Shown here: positions 22,130-33,838 of the stretch, in pieces | Layout: every line of letters begins with the position of its first letter | Position numbering within the stretch: the stretch's first letter is position 1 | DNA from: Hygrocybe punicea | Taxonomy: Eukaryota > Basidiomycota > Agaricomycetes > Agaricales > Hygrophoraceae | DNA: 64,000 nt | Reading direction: 5' to 3' | Assembly: GCA_963556145.1 (NCBI GenBank) | Contig: OY744467.1 | Coordinates: 4,960,001-5,024,000, forward strand | The notes under the pieces: generated by a model | What the model was told of the DNA's origin: nothing | The model's database searches: none | Seen by the model: only the letters and a program-made list of their open reading frames with translations | Program-made: the position numbers and the translations under genes

Positions 22130-23260
22130 TTTTTATAGTGTTTATGTCTGACTTTGCGCTGAGCGCTCATGCTGGCGAGCGGGATATGAACTTGAACGCC
22201 ATCAACCTTATACCCCTCCAAGTCACCTCGACCTGTCAGCTCCCCTCTGCATCTCTCACCAGCAGCACCTCCTGGTGCACCTTCCACCCCACTCTGACGC
22301 TGTTGCTCATCCTAAAAAAGTCCAAGCTTAGCCTTCTTGGCATAGTAGGCGCCAGGGACAAGGACCAGGATCAGAACTGTGCCTGGAATCTCTCAAATGC
22401 CGTGGGTCATGGGTCCTCTGGCCATGATGGTTTCGAGACCTTCGTCGACTCCACACAAGACCCAGACATTGGCAATATTGTCATGGCGAAGAAGAAGCAG
22501 TTGGGATGAACTGGGGTGTTCTGGACAAGGTCACGAATATACCATCAATCGCTCCCCAGAATCAGTCAGTACTCCGGCTCAAGGTCCAGGAGAAGGAGAA
22601 GGACAGGGATAAGTGATGGAGTATCAGCAGCAGGAGGAAGGATTCCAAGGAGAAAGAGAAGGAGAAACAAAAGGAGGAACATGAACTCGAGACACATGCG
22701 AAATGTAGGTTATTTTCGTCTGCCCTGCATCCACTGCTCTGGGGAATTAATATCGACATCCTCCCATTTCTTCCACAGCCCCCGAACCCAGTAAGATTTC
22801 TCTGGAAGCCTGCATGTGTTTTAACTTGTTCGATTCCGGGATCCTTCACCCACTAATTCTCTCTTCAATAATACCTCACAAGACAGTGTTCATCCTTCCC
22901 CACCTCTGATGAACTCCCGATCAGGCACACCCATGACTGGTGGGTTTCTCACTGTTCCAGGTGGCACCGGTCCCCCTGCGGCTTTGGCCAGGAATTCGGG
23001 CTCGGGCTTGATCGCCTCGCGCGCGATCTGGTCCGTGCACTCTCTAGCACACATTGACAGTTGGGCTCAACTCAAAGGCACCAAGGATGCGAGCACAAAA
23101 GAAATGTAATGTGATGGGGTCAAAGGACAGAAGCAGAAGAAGCAGAAGAAGGAAGGCAAGGAGAAGAAGTTGAAGAAGCACAAGGAGATTGAGGGGAAGA
23201 AGTTGCTGCAAAGGTGCAAATGGCACACATGTCGATGAGCAGTTTTGAAGCCGGCGCCCG

Positions 23261-23734
23261 TAGTGATGCTGAAGTTCGGTTCGGATCCGATCCAAACCCG
23301 GTTTGAACTGCGAACCAAACCGGAAGTTCGGTTCCATTTGCGGTTCTGGCACTGACATGCGGTTCAAACCGCGAACCGTAATGTATAGCTACCTATGTAG
23401 ATACTCATTTAGATACTTAATTTTTCACATTTTTTTCTATGCAGTCACGAGAACTTAGGTCATGTGACCTTAAACATACTCGCACGACACCCCAATTTCG
23501 ACTCAACACTAACATTACTTAACAACCACGGTAAGTAACGGCTTCATACTGTATTTTACTGACATTTTCTTACATAGAACAGCCCCCCATGGCCCACCTT
23601 GACCGCATAAAGAAGGCGCCCACGGTCAACTCCACCCAACAACCTCCCTCGCGTTCCAACGTGAGTCGGAGTGAATCGATGGCAGCAGCAGCAGCAGCAG
23701 CAACAGCAGTGGCAACACCACATACCACCACCCC

Positions 23735-23778
<44 letters not shown>

Positions 23779-23856
23779 CGGCCAAATGATCCCCAGTGAC
23801 AGCAACTGCAATGGCAGCAGCAGCAACCGCAACCGCAACTGCAACTGCAACCACAA

Positions 23857-23893
<37 letters not shown>

Positions 23894-23928
23894 GGCAACG
23901 GCAACAGCAGCAGCAACGCAGCAGCAAC

Positions 23929-23960
<32 letters not shown>

Positions 23961-24523
23961 AGCAACGCCGGCGGCAGCAGCAACTTGCTGCCTCCAACGT
24001 GGATGATTGCAAAGACTGCCGCCTCCACCACGACTTACAACACCAACACCAACACGACGATGACAACAATGACAACAACGGGGAGTTGAAGGCTGGGAGG
24101 GTGGTGCGAGGGGAATGGACGAGGTGACGACGAAGACCCACCTCACAAACACACCCTAGCCGCGTCAATTGACACGCGGATGCCCATGGAAAGTCCCTGG
24201 CCCCATCCAACCTCGCGAAAACAGACGGAGCATGTCAATTGACGCGTCCCCATTCTTCACGAGGTAGGTAGCACGTGCAGACGCCCATGGGAAGTGCCTG
24301 GCCCCAACCCAACCTCGCAAAAACAGATGGAGCGCCCCCCCATCTACCTCATGAGGGTGACAGCTGCGTCAATTGACACACGTCTGGCCCGCGTGAGGTA
24401 TTTGGAGGTTGGTTCGCGGTTCGAACAGCATTTGAATGCAGACCAAACGCCATGAAACTGTTCAACACGGTTCTGGTTCGGGTTTGGCATTTGGCTGAAC
24501 CAAACCGAACTTCAGCAACACTA
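23261..24523. mobile_element. Non-autonomous hAT-type element in the captured gene
   Basis: Ends TAGTGATGCTGAAGTTCGG and, as reverse complement of the right end, TAGTGTTGCTGAAGTTCGG. An 8-bp CGGCGCCC lies at 23252-23259 (one G before the element) and again at 24524-24531. Inside is a CAG/CAA microsatellite (about 23682-23960), three CGCGTCAATTGACGCG-type palindromes and GGTTCGAACC-type subterminal words. The large Leu/Cys/Ser-rich ORFs here are microsatellite artefacts. Confidence 0.8.
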
Positions 24524-27500
24524 CGGCGCCCTAAGCTTGGCAAGGTGAAGATGGTAAGGAAGAAGCAGAGCATTCTCAGTCTTGGACTTCCCGTGTCAAT
24601 CCGCATGCCCACACTGCGCGGCGGGTCTACCATGTCCAGTAATCGGCTGTCGTTCAAGTCAGTTCCTGCCCCCGGCAATACACATGCAGGTGTGTGGACA
24701 CGTAGTGGATTTACAATGTTGAGTGGATCATCTCTGCGCCCACTTTCATCTGCATCAGGGACATCCTGCCTATCATCCGGGTATTCTGTACAGTGGGACA
24801 AGGAGTGCCTGGAGACGGCAAAGGAGCGGCGAAGGCAGGAGCGAGAGATTCAGGTGCCTTGGTGGGAAGACAAGTTGAAGCTGATAAGGAAGTGGAGGTT
24901 GAGGCGAAACGGAGGGAAGTGGAGCGGAGGGAGAGCAGACACAGTTTGGAAGGGAGAAGGCAGACTTTGCTGTTGAAGGTGTGTGACTGTTGAGGAGGCC
25001 ACTGCGGATGGACACGATGCACCAGAAGATAAGATGGTGGTGGACCTTGGCAACCATGTGACTCCTGGGACACCAGTGAGGAGGGTGCACCCGTGACCAG
25101 TTTCGGAGCAGCTGCTCAGGAAAGCCAGGCCACAAGGGATATATGAGGATGAAGATGGTGTGTATTGATGTATTTCTATTGTATCTAGTACATTGGCTGA
25201 CGAGTTGATTCCTCTTCCAGGTGTCATTTCGATTCTAGATGCTGCTACCAATGATCTTACCCAGTTGATCGACCGTCTCAACCTGCAGGTGATGCCTGGA
25301 ACACCCGATATGATGCCCTTGTGCCCGTCCCCCCTCACTTCAGACCTGCACGCCAACGGTAATAACCCAACAAACAAGGATCGCGTCCCTGACAGTCCGT
25401 TGAAAGGCGGCCTGTGTGAAAGTCTGGCATCTATAGGTTCTTTCAAGTTGCAGCCGTATGCTCAGTCTCGGGAAAAGCCAACGTCCCACTCAGCTATGGG
25501 ACTCATTGGTCAAGAAATAGCACCGTGGAGCAACTTTGAACAACTCAATTTCTCCATCCAATACTCCCATTAAGACAACCACTCCGGCCATGACTGGAGA
25601 TTCAGTATCGACCCCCTTGGCTCAAGGTCATAAGTTCCGCTTGAGTCACAAATGCACCATGACACCTTCCCCGGCTGCCAATCCTTTGCCAGTGTTTCAG
25701 CCACTATGTCCCATCCGGGAAAACGGGTAACCCCTGCTACTAGTGCGCGCTCAGCTTCCCCAACACCTACCATTCACCGTGTCAGCTGGACTATTTGTGC
25801 ACTATGTCGCTCACTTTCAGCTCCTGCTTGTCCTCACGCTCTGGTTCCTTTGACGCCGGAGCATAGCCTTTGCCGAGCCATGTATTCAAGGGAGCTGAAG
25901 GTTACTCACGTGCGAGGAAGTGTTCATCCATAGTGCCCACAGAGCTCAGAGGCAGCCAGGGGGGCGCAAGCATGCCAATCCCACCTGAAGCGAAGCGCGT
26001 GATGGGATTAGGCAGGACAATGGGGGTGTCAGTAGAAGATGGATATGCAGAGCCTCCTCTAGATGTGGATGATCCAGACTCTGATATCCCGAATGAGTTG
26101 CAAGTCATCTTGGCGGGCCAGTCAGATGAGGAGGGTTGTCGGTATTTGGAGGATACATTAGAGTTTTCTGGAGCAGGTGTGAAACCCTCCCCACCGTCAC
26201 CTGGGTTGCCGCCTGTGGAGCCACTTCCGATACCAGCAGCAGTCGATGTGGCTCCTACTCCTCCTGCTGCACCTTTACCCATGTTCTGCACTCAGTTGAT
26301 TGACGATGAGCAGAACCTTGTTGAAGTTGACGAGGGGTGTCATTCATCTTCCAAGGATGATACCAAGAAGTCATTTGATTTCACCGGGGAGCTCAAAAAA
26401 TTGAATGAATCCGGTGGGTCGGATCAGCGTAGCTTTGTTCAGCAGCTCGAGAATGCGTTCCGTACACCTGTGAAGATTCACCTGCGGTATGGATTCAAGA
26501 ATGGATTTTTGGATGTCGAGATCCCCCCTGTACCAACCATGCCTACACCCGCCGTGCGAGTGCTCACAGCCGAGCTAATGAAGGAGGAGAGCTTCGAGGG
26601 TGTGTCCAGTCTGCGGCTAGGCTTTGATGAGTTTTCAGCTTCGAGGATCGTCGATGCGAAGGAACCAACATTGCTCCCCGGATCTGACAGCTTGGGCGTC
26701 ACAGAGGAGTCTCAGGACAACTTCATTTTGAACCACGACTATTCTCCCCACCTATCAAAGAGCCAATCATCCATGGGTTCCAGGCCATCAGATGGTCAGC
26801 TCAACATGGAGCCCAAGCTCGGTGGTTGACCACAGGAGGCCAAGCAACCGAAGAAGCCGTTGACTTTGTCAGATATCATCCCCCCTCCCTCACATTCTCG
26901 TTCGTTGTCAAACTCGTTGGCAATAGAAGAAGACAGTGCAGTACTCAAATCCATATTTGCTAACGCTGTGGATATCCCCCCTGCAGGCCCCCAGATGCGT
27001 CTCAACTTGGACTCCAGCTCTAAATGCCAAGCAAGGGACGCTCCGCTGAACATGAATGCCAGTAGGCACTCCAGACACTCCTCCGAGCTCAGCTCTGCAG
27101 GATTTGAGTCCTTCGAGGAGGTACGACGGGGCTTCAAATTTGCCAACAGGCCTGCATTCTACCCTTCCGTTAATGTGTCATCGTGCAGAGCAGTGCATGG
27201 GTGGCATGAGTCTCTGTTTAGCATCGCCTCGGTATCATCATATGGATTCGTCATCAACCCCGGCTCTATTGATCCATTTGAGTATGGCCTGCCCGGTTTA
27301 TCTGAGAGGCCTTCATCCGAAGTAGTGCTGCCAAAGTTCGGTTCAGAACCGATCTGAACCCGGTTCGAACTCTGAACCTAACCGGAAGTTCAGTTCAGTC
27401 CAGCACCTTGGGCTGAACTGAACCCCGGGTCCAGTTTGGGGTTCAGGCAACCCCCTCGTTGTTTAAATGGTTCACAAGCGGTTCAGAACTGCTGAACCGA

Positions 27501-27733
27501 TGTCTGCAGGGATGTATATTTTGCTCACACAAAAGTTGTACTCACATGCCGATTTCAGCAAATTTCTGTTTTTAGTCACCAAAGTTTAGTCTCAGACTCT
27601 CAGCCACGACAACACCCCGACAAATCACCCTCGAACACAAGCATTTGAGTAAGTTTTTTACTTTTATTATCATTTGTTTTATTAATAAGTCAATGACAGT
27701 TTGCTCTCAACCACCAACAGCAACGGCAACAAC

Positions 27734-30006
27734 TAGTGATGCCGAAGTTCGGTTTGGAACCGGTCCAAACCCGGTTTGAACTGCAAACCCGGTTTGAACT
27801 GCAAACCGAACCGAAAAACCCGGTTCGGTTCAGCCAAATGCTGAACCGAAACTGATGGTTCAGTTTACGGTTCGGTGGTTTTGAGCGGTTCCGAACCGCG
27901 TTTGAACCCGGTTCGAACCGCGAACCGATAGATACGGTCCTTCCCGTCATTTTGATCCACTGATCATCCAAAATGGTCAAGTATTGAGTGAGTTATGGTT
28001 AAAACAACTTTTACTCAATATATATATATATATTTGATTTTAAAAATGGCAATAACATTATAAATAAAATAGATAAAATTACCAAATTATTTGTGTACAT
28101 TGCCCACACTAAATGACAATGGGTCCTTCGCTAAGATTAGTTAATTTATTGCTGTTTGCAGCTGAATTGGCGCCACGTGATTTTTCGTTCAAAATGCGCA
28201 TTATATCGCGTCAACGATCCATCGCCAATAACTCAAGAACAAGACCTTATAGGACATAGGTTATATAGAGTTTTATGATTGCCTGAATGAGATCTTGTGC
28301 CCCCCAGCTTTATTTTTTAGATATATTGAGTTTGAGGTGACATCAGTCCCTTGGCCCTGTAAGCAATGTTAGCTCCATAACACAACAATCATCACTCAGA
28401 GAGACAACATTTGGTGATGAGATATGCTCGAATATACTGTTAGGAGTGCCCCCCATGGCTACTTTGAGAAGTGGTAACATTTAGAAGGTGCCACAGTGCC
28501 AATGGCATGATGCCCAATGTATCATCATACAGCACCTGGAATACAGACTCATTGACTCCAATAACTATGGGGAACACAAGTTCACGTACATAGAAGGATA
28601 AATTGTCACCAGAGTCTGCCAATCTGACCAACTTTTGCTGCACAAAATGAGTCACACTACATGTTCCAACCTATGAGTTCATTATTACCATAAGCATACA
28701 TCAGATTAACAGACTCAGGTGATGATTTATTCTCCCATGTATGTGAACTTGTGCCCTCCATAGTTTTTGAAGCAAATGGATCGGTTTTCCAGGTGCTGTA
28801 TGATGATACATTGGGCATAAGCACCAGGGTACCTTTCAAATGCTAACATTTCACAAAGTAGCTATGGGGCACACTTCTAACAGTATATTCAAGCATATCT
28901 CATCACCAAATGTTGTCTCTCTGAGCAATGGTTGTCGTGTTATGGAGCTAACATTGCTTAAAGGGCCAAGGGACTGATGTCTCTTCAAACTCAATATATC
29001 TAAAAATTAAAGCTGGGGGGCACAAGATCTCATTCAGGCAATCAAAAAACCCTATATAACTTATGTCCCATGAGGTCTGGTTCTTGAGTTATGGGCGTTG
29101 CATCGTTCGGGTGATATAATGCCTTTTTGGATCGAAAAGTCACGCGGTGCCAATTCAGCTGCAAACAGCAATAACCAATATCTGGTCACTCATTAAACTG
29201 ACTTCAATTTGTAACCAATTATGCAGAAATTCCAAGTTGGTCCAATAGGTGAGTGGATATTGATTATATTAATTAATGTTAACAGAGAACCCATTACCTT
29301 CTGATGAGGGTAATGTACTCAAATAATTTGGTAATTTTGCTTATTTTACTTATAATGCTATTTCCATTTTTTAAAATCACAATCTATATATTGGGAGGAC
29401 ATCCGTAACAATCAAAATATTCTAGGCAATAAACAGGGTGCCAGTTGGGGTTGGAACCGCTTTGCTTATATCAGTTTGGGGTTGTTGATGGAATCGATAG
29501 ATGACATGCCGGTGATCGGCATAGCCCACTTCAGGAGGTCAGACCTTGAAAATAGTTTTTGTAGTCTATTCAGGGGGTCGACCCCCTCCAATAGATATCA
29601 CATTTCTGTATTATATCTGTAGCCCGTTTAGGGTGGGGAGTTCAAATGGTTTTCTGGGGTCTTTGCGGTGTTGGAATCTCGTCCCAACATGGGGAAACTA
29701 TATCTGAATAAAAGATATGTTACGGATGTCCTCCCATTGTGAATAAAAGTTATTTTAATCATAACTCACTCAATACTTGACCGTTTTGGATGATCAGGGG
29801 ATCAAAATGAAGCTGACAGGTAGGAGAAGCTTTAAATCAAATCGGTTCGGCGTTTGAACCGGGTTTGAACGCGAACCGAACGCTAAAAAACGGTTCGAAG
29901 CGGTTTCGGTTTCGGTTCGGCAGTTTGCTGAACCGAACTGGCGGTTTCGGTTCAGGTTTTGCAAAAAACCGAAAAAACCGAACCGAACTGAACTTCGGCA
30001 GCACTA
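27734..30006. mobile_element. 2.3-kb foldback hAT-type element
   Basis: TAGTGATGCCGAAGTTCGG at the left and, as reverse complement, TAGTGCTGCCGAAGTTCAG at the right, flanked by the 8-bp GCAACAAC (27726-27733 and 30007-30014). Almost the whole element is an inverted repeat: 27945-28640 pairs with 28690-29815 except for an inserted MITE and some local divergence, leaving a loop of about 50 bp near 28665. No coding capacity is convincing. The arms carry TTGACCGTTTTGGATGATC. Confidence 0.85.
29393..29735. mobile_element. 343-bp MITE with GGGAGGACATCCGTAAC ends
   Basis: Terminal inverted repeats GGGAGGACATCCGTAACA, flanked by ATT on both sides (29390-29392 and 29736-29738). Comparison with the other arm of the host palindrome (about 28020-28045), which lacks it, supports a 3-bp target duplication. 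A 3-bp duplication suggests PIF/Harbinger- or CACTA-like mobilisation; I cannot decide. Confidence 0.75.
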
Positions 30007-30032
30007 GCAACAACAACAACGAGAACGGCAAC

Positions 30033-30232
30033 NNNNNNNNNNNNNNNNNNNNNNNNNNNNNNNNNNNNNNNNNNNNNNNNNNNNNNNNNNNNNNNNNNNN
30101 NNNNNNNNNNNNNNNNNNNNNNNNNNNNNNNNNNNNNNNNNNNNNNNNNNNNNNNNNNNNNNNNNNNNNNNNNNNNNNNNNNNNNNNNNNNNNNNNNNNN
30201 NNNNNNNNNNNNNNNNNNNNNNNNNNNNNNNN
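30033..30232. other. Assembly gap (200 N)
   Basis: Exactly 200 N, a size often used for gaps of unknown length. It falls inside repeat sequence and hides the right end of the element beginning at 27323. Confidence 0.99.
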
Positions 30233-30536
30233 CAACGATACATTCTCGTTTATCCATCGACTACCCCAGCATAGGCATGTGGACAGCAACATGTCGAGTT
30301 TCTATTTCCGGGCACCGGCATTGTCACAAGTCATACAGCCGTCCAACCGTGGGCACCGTCGGCACGACTCAATCATGTCCATCACCTCCCAAGGACCACA
30401 AATCAGTTTATACAACCGGAGCTTTGGTGGTCATCGATGGAGTGACTCCAGTGCAGGTGCCAGTTCGGTGGCACATTCATATGCAATGTATGGGGCGCAT
30501 GGCGGAAGGGCTGCTTGGCTCGACATCATCAGGAAC

Positions 30537-31897
30537 TAGTGCTACTGAAGTTCAGTTCAGTCCAGTTCAGACCCATTTTGGCTGAACTCTGAACTGAACC
30601 TGAACCACTGTGAACTGTTCGGATTTTTTTTCAGAGCCTGAACCAAGTTCATGAATGGTTCGGACACTTAATTTTCGTATTATCACACATTTTACCAAAA
30701 AAAATTACAATATATTACTGTAGCTATCTAATATATTACTAGCTATCTAATCTATCACGGGTTTTTTTTCCGCAACCAATACCTGTACCTGTTGCCACGG
30801 GTATGGGATTGCGGGGGTTAATCCACGGGTCCTCAGACGTGACCAGGTGGTGTTGGGCACACCACCACCCTCCCGGTTACCTCGCGGTTGCAGAGCCAAC
30901 GTCAATTGACGTCGCAGTGCGCATCCATGAGGTATGTTGGTGGTGGGTTTGCGGGTCCTCAGCCATGACCGGGTGGTGTTGGGCACACCACCATCCTCCC
31001 GGTTACCTCGCGGTTGCAGCGCCGATGTCAATTGACAGGGCGGTGCACATCCGTGAGGTACGTTGGTGGTGGGATGCGTGGTGGCCTTCGTCACGGTCGC
31101 GCTCACGCTCGTGGTCATGGTTGTGTTCATGTTCGTGGTCATGGTTGTGCTAGTGGTCGTGGTCGTGGTCGCTGTGGTCATTGTGGTGGTCGTTGTTGAT
31201 GTTGTCGTTGTTGTTGTTGTCGTATTTGGAGGGCCGTGGGTTGTCATTGTCGTAGTGGTGGTGGTGGCCGCCATTGTCACCCTTGTCCTCGCCGCCTGTC
31301 GTCCTCGTCGGGTGTGTAGTGTTTGTGTTGTTGGTACTGTCGTTGTCGTTTGTGTAATGAGTAGCTAAGGAAAAAAAAAAAAAAAAAACATACCTACTAC
31401 AATGGGAGGTGGGTGCACCACCCTCCCGCTGCCCTTCTCCCCATGTCCCATCATTGTCCATTGTCGTTGTTGCCGTTCTCATTGTTGTTGTCGCCGTTGC
31501 TGTTGGTGGTTGAGAGCAAACTGTCATTGACTTATTAATAAAACAAATGATAATAAAAGTAAAAAACTTACTCAAATGCTTGCGTTCGAGGGTGATTTGT
31601 CGGGGTGTTGTCGTGGCTGAGAGTCTGAGACTAAACTTTGGTGACTAAAAACAGAAATTTGCCGAAATCGGCATGTGAGTACAACTTTTGTGTGAGCAAA
31701 ATATACATGCCTGCGGACATCGGTTCAGCAGTTCTGAACCGCTTGTGAACCGTTTAAACAATGAGGGGGTTGCCTGAACCCCAAACTGGACCCGGGGTCC
31801 AGTTCAGCCCAAGGTGCTGGACTGAACCGAACTTCCGGTTCGGTTCGGAGTTCGAACCTGGTTCAGATCAGTTCTGAACCAAACTTTGGCAGAACTA
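30537..31897. mobile_element. Non-autonomous hAT-type element, complete
   Basis: Perfect 8-bp target duplication TCAGGAAC (30529-30536 and 31898-31905). Ends TAGTGCTACTGAAGTT and, as reverse complement, TAGTTCTGCCAAAGTT. Contains a tandem pair of about 120 bp (30825-30945 and 30948-31065), each with a GTCAATTGAC palindrome; a GTGGTC-rich stretch (31085-31260) and a 20-bp A run (about 31370). Removing it with one duplication rejoins the captured gene. Confidence 0.9.
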
Positions 31898-33265
31898 TCA
31901 GGAACTGTTGATCGATTCGACGACAAGCGAGTTTTCAGCAATGGGCGACAAGATGTTTGAGAAGTGTGAGCAGAGTATGCCGCTGACCTCAATTTCGGCG
32001 TCCCCTCCTGAGAGTGTTGCGAATGAACGTCTCAGGAATCATTCGTCGTTTGATTCGATTCTGGACAATGATAGGAGGTCTTCCATGGATGATTCCCTGT
32101 TCGACAAGACTGGTCAACGGTCCTCCATGTCTTCTGACTCAGTATTTGGTGACGATGAACAGCACCCACCTCATGGCCATCTTTTCGATGAACACCTTTT
32201 GCCACACAATCAACTCCCTCCCCTGTCTATGCTCAGTGTCAACAGCATTCATAATCCCATGAAAGATGACGATACAATGATTAGTGTAGGTTGATGTTTA
32301 TGCCTTGAATGACTGTTATTTTGTGCTCATGGACCGCTAGGTGCTGGGTGGTGGCGGCCATGTTCGATGCCAATCTGTGGGTGCCACATTCGAGGCATCA
32401 CCATGCATCAAGTTTGAAAAGAAGCGGAAACATGCGAATTTACAAGACATGATCCATCCTTCTGCTTATGATGATGGCAACAAAGATTCCCCGAACAAGG
32501 CCCGAATTATTGAGATGCCTTTGATAATGTCAACGTCGTCTTCCAAATTTGGTGGGGAGCACATGATCAAGGCCCAACGTGGTCTTCTAGCACAAGAAAG
32601 TCTTGAAGACAGTTGTCTTAGTGCTGAAGGGGAGGATCTTACATCCCGTAAGTAGGAGCATGCTGTAGTGTGTGATTCCTCTCATTCTTTGCTAGGTGAT
32701 CCTGTGCCAGTATTCTCTCGACCGTGCCCTGTGTCCCGTTCATGGTCCAGTACCTGCACCTGGGCCTCTTCGAGTTCTGGTGTAGACACCCCTCCTCTTT
32801 CAAGTTCGTGCTCAGACGGTTCACAATCTGAACGCTTGCAATCTAGCATTGATCTTTCTCACCTCAACATGATCTTGGCAAATGCTATGCACCCTGGCGT
32901 AACAACTACTGCCTGGACAAGGGCACGATCTACGGTGTGGTGAGTTCAAGAGCTGATTCTGGTCAATTACTAACGGTCACAGCTTTGAGGTCTGCCGTCT
33001 TGGGACATTTGTTTGGTTCTTGATTAAGCTTGATTGCTTGAATTGTGTTATGGGTTTTCTTAATTTGCTTCCAGTCCAATTTGCCTCTTATTTCAGTCTT
33101 AATTTCCTGGAACTCTTATTTCATCTGGTTTATGCTTGAGCCCAAAAATACTAAGAGTTGTTCAAGACACATTTCCTGTCTTGCCTGTCTTAGTTGTCTT
33201 AATTTCGGATTCAAGATGGCTAAGATTGGCTAAGAAATAATAATTCATATTGGGTTTTCCTGATG

Positions 33266-33838
33266 TACTAAAGTCCAGAATACAAGAAAATGCAGTATGG
33301 GTTCTTGTAGCCCTTGAAAAATAGAACAACTTTCTCTCTACAACTATGTCAATCCAAGCATTTCTTGTAAGGATATTCATTGTACAAGTTGCAATGACTC
33401 AAATCAACAATTTGCCAATAACTTTTTATATAACACATATTTTGTAATTGTAAATAGAGGGAAAGATTGCCCTTAGAACTTAGACAAACTGTCACTCTCA
33501 GACTATGTAATTTGGTGCAGTATTTCACAAGTTATCATTTTACTAGGCCTCCTTCATCAGCAAATTCACAAAAAACTTTTCAACTTTTTTGACTTTTCAG
33601 ACTTTTTGAAAGGATCAGAAAAGTCAAAAGTAAGCTCAGTGTAACAATTTTACTACAATTTTTGTTATGACTTTTTAGAAGTGGGACTTGAGTAAACCAC
33701 TTATGACTTTTCGACTTTTTGGGCTTTAGAGTGACTTTATATTAAATTATAAAGTCAAAAAAGTTTTATGCGAATTTGCTGATGTTCTTTAAAAGATTTG
33801 TTTTTCAAAATGTCATTATATATGAAAATAGCAATAAC
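33266..33838. repeat. Foldback element, right part
   Basis: Inverted counterpart of 13826-14165, ending GAAAATAGCAATAA. It resumes with TACTAAAGTCC right after the Plavaka-type element and is itself interrupted by a 230-bp MITE (33555-33784). Confidence 0.65.
33555..33784. mobile_element. 230-bp MITE with CATCAGCAAATTC ends
   Basis: Terminal inverted repeats CATCAGCAAATTC...GAATTTGCTGATG. The uninterrupted sequence is present in the other foldback arm (about 13875-13900, CTTTAAAGAAGGAGGTCC), and comparison shows a 2-bp TT duplication. The CATCAG start and 2-bp duplication match the ends of the 19-kb element, so it may be mobilised by the same transposase. The inside is dominated by CTTTTTTGACTTTTC-like inverted words. 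Confidence 0.75.

Larger units (their letters stand above)
27323..30232. mobile_element. Non-autonomous hAT-type element with a second element nested inside; right end in the gap
   Basis: Begins TAGTGCTGCCAAAGTTCGG directly after the coding trail (SERPSSE) and its first 410 bp are about 95% identical, inverted, to the right part of the element at 30537-31897, so it is a sister copy in the opposite orientation. After the nested element (27734-30006) its CAACAACAACGAGAACGGCAAC interior continues into the N gap, and the captured gene resumes right after the gap. The right terminus and its target duplication are therefore not visible. Confidence 0.7.
22140..32942 (+). pseudogene. Captured fragment of a large Ser-rich agaricomycete protein of unknown function
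   Basis: Starting about 10 bp after the transposase stop, a long coding-like trail can be followed on the + strand: WGVLDKVTNIPSIAPQ (about 22507), SSALHPLLWGINIDILP (about 22710), a region with RLSFKSVPAPGNTH (24645), ISILDAATNDLTQLIDRLNLQ (25228), a clean open stretch 25968-26829 with DDPDSDIPNELQVILAGQSD and KKSFDFTGELKKLNESGG, then LTLSDIIPPPSHSRSLSNS, DTFSFIHRLPQHRHVDS (30237), SFGGHRWSDSSAGASS, MPLTSISASPPESVA (31978) and VPVFSRPCPVSRSWSSTC (32707). An intron is kept (GTAGGTTGATG...GACCGCTAG at 32287-32340), so capture was at DNA level. Frameshifts (for example a lost base near 30519), stops and at least three hAT insertions break it, and the C-terminus is missing. The family is conserved but uncharacterised as far as I recall. 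Confidence 0.6.
14311..33265. mobile_element. 19-kb Plavaka-type DNA transposon carrying a captured gene
   Basis: The termini are CATCAGGAAAACTCAATTTG at the left and, as reverse complement, CATCAGGAAAACCCAATATG at the right, with TA on each side. An unoccupied copy of the target, AATAATCTACTAAAGTCC, is present at about 14210-14227 as a duplication within the same foldback sequence; it shows that CATCAG...CTGATG was inserted at TA with a 2-bp duplication. Subterminal regions (about 14330-14640 and 33000-33240) repeat TCTTAA and ATTAAG words. Inside are a Plavaka-like transposase, a divergent companion gene and a large gene fragment reaching almost to the right end. Assignment of the ends to this transposase is an inference from position. 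Confidence 0.7.

Noticed and set aside
23556..24210. Large Cys/Leu/Ala-rich ORFs
   Set aside because: Three minus-strand frames and the plus strand are open at once over a CAG/CAA microsatellite inside a transposon.
29837..30539. ORFs running through the N gap
   Set aside because: Their central parts are translated from N and have no meaning.
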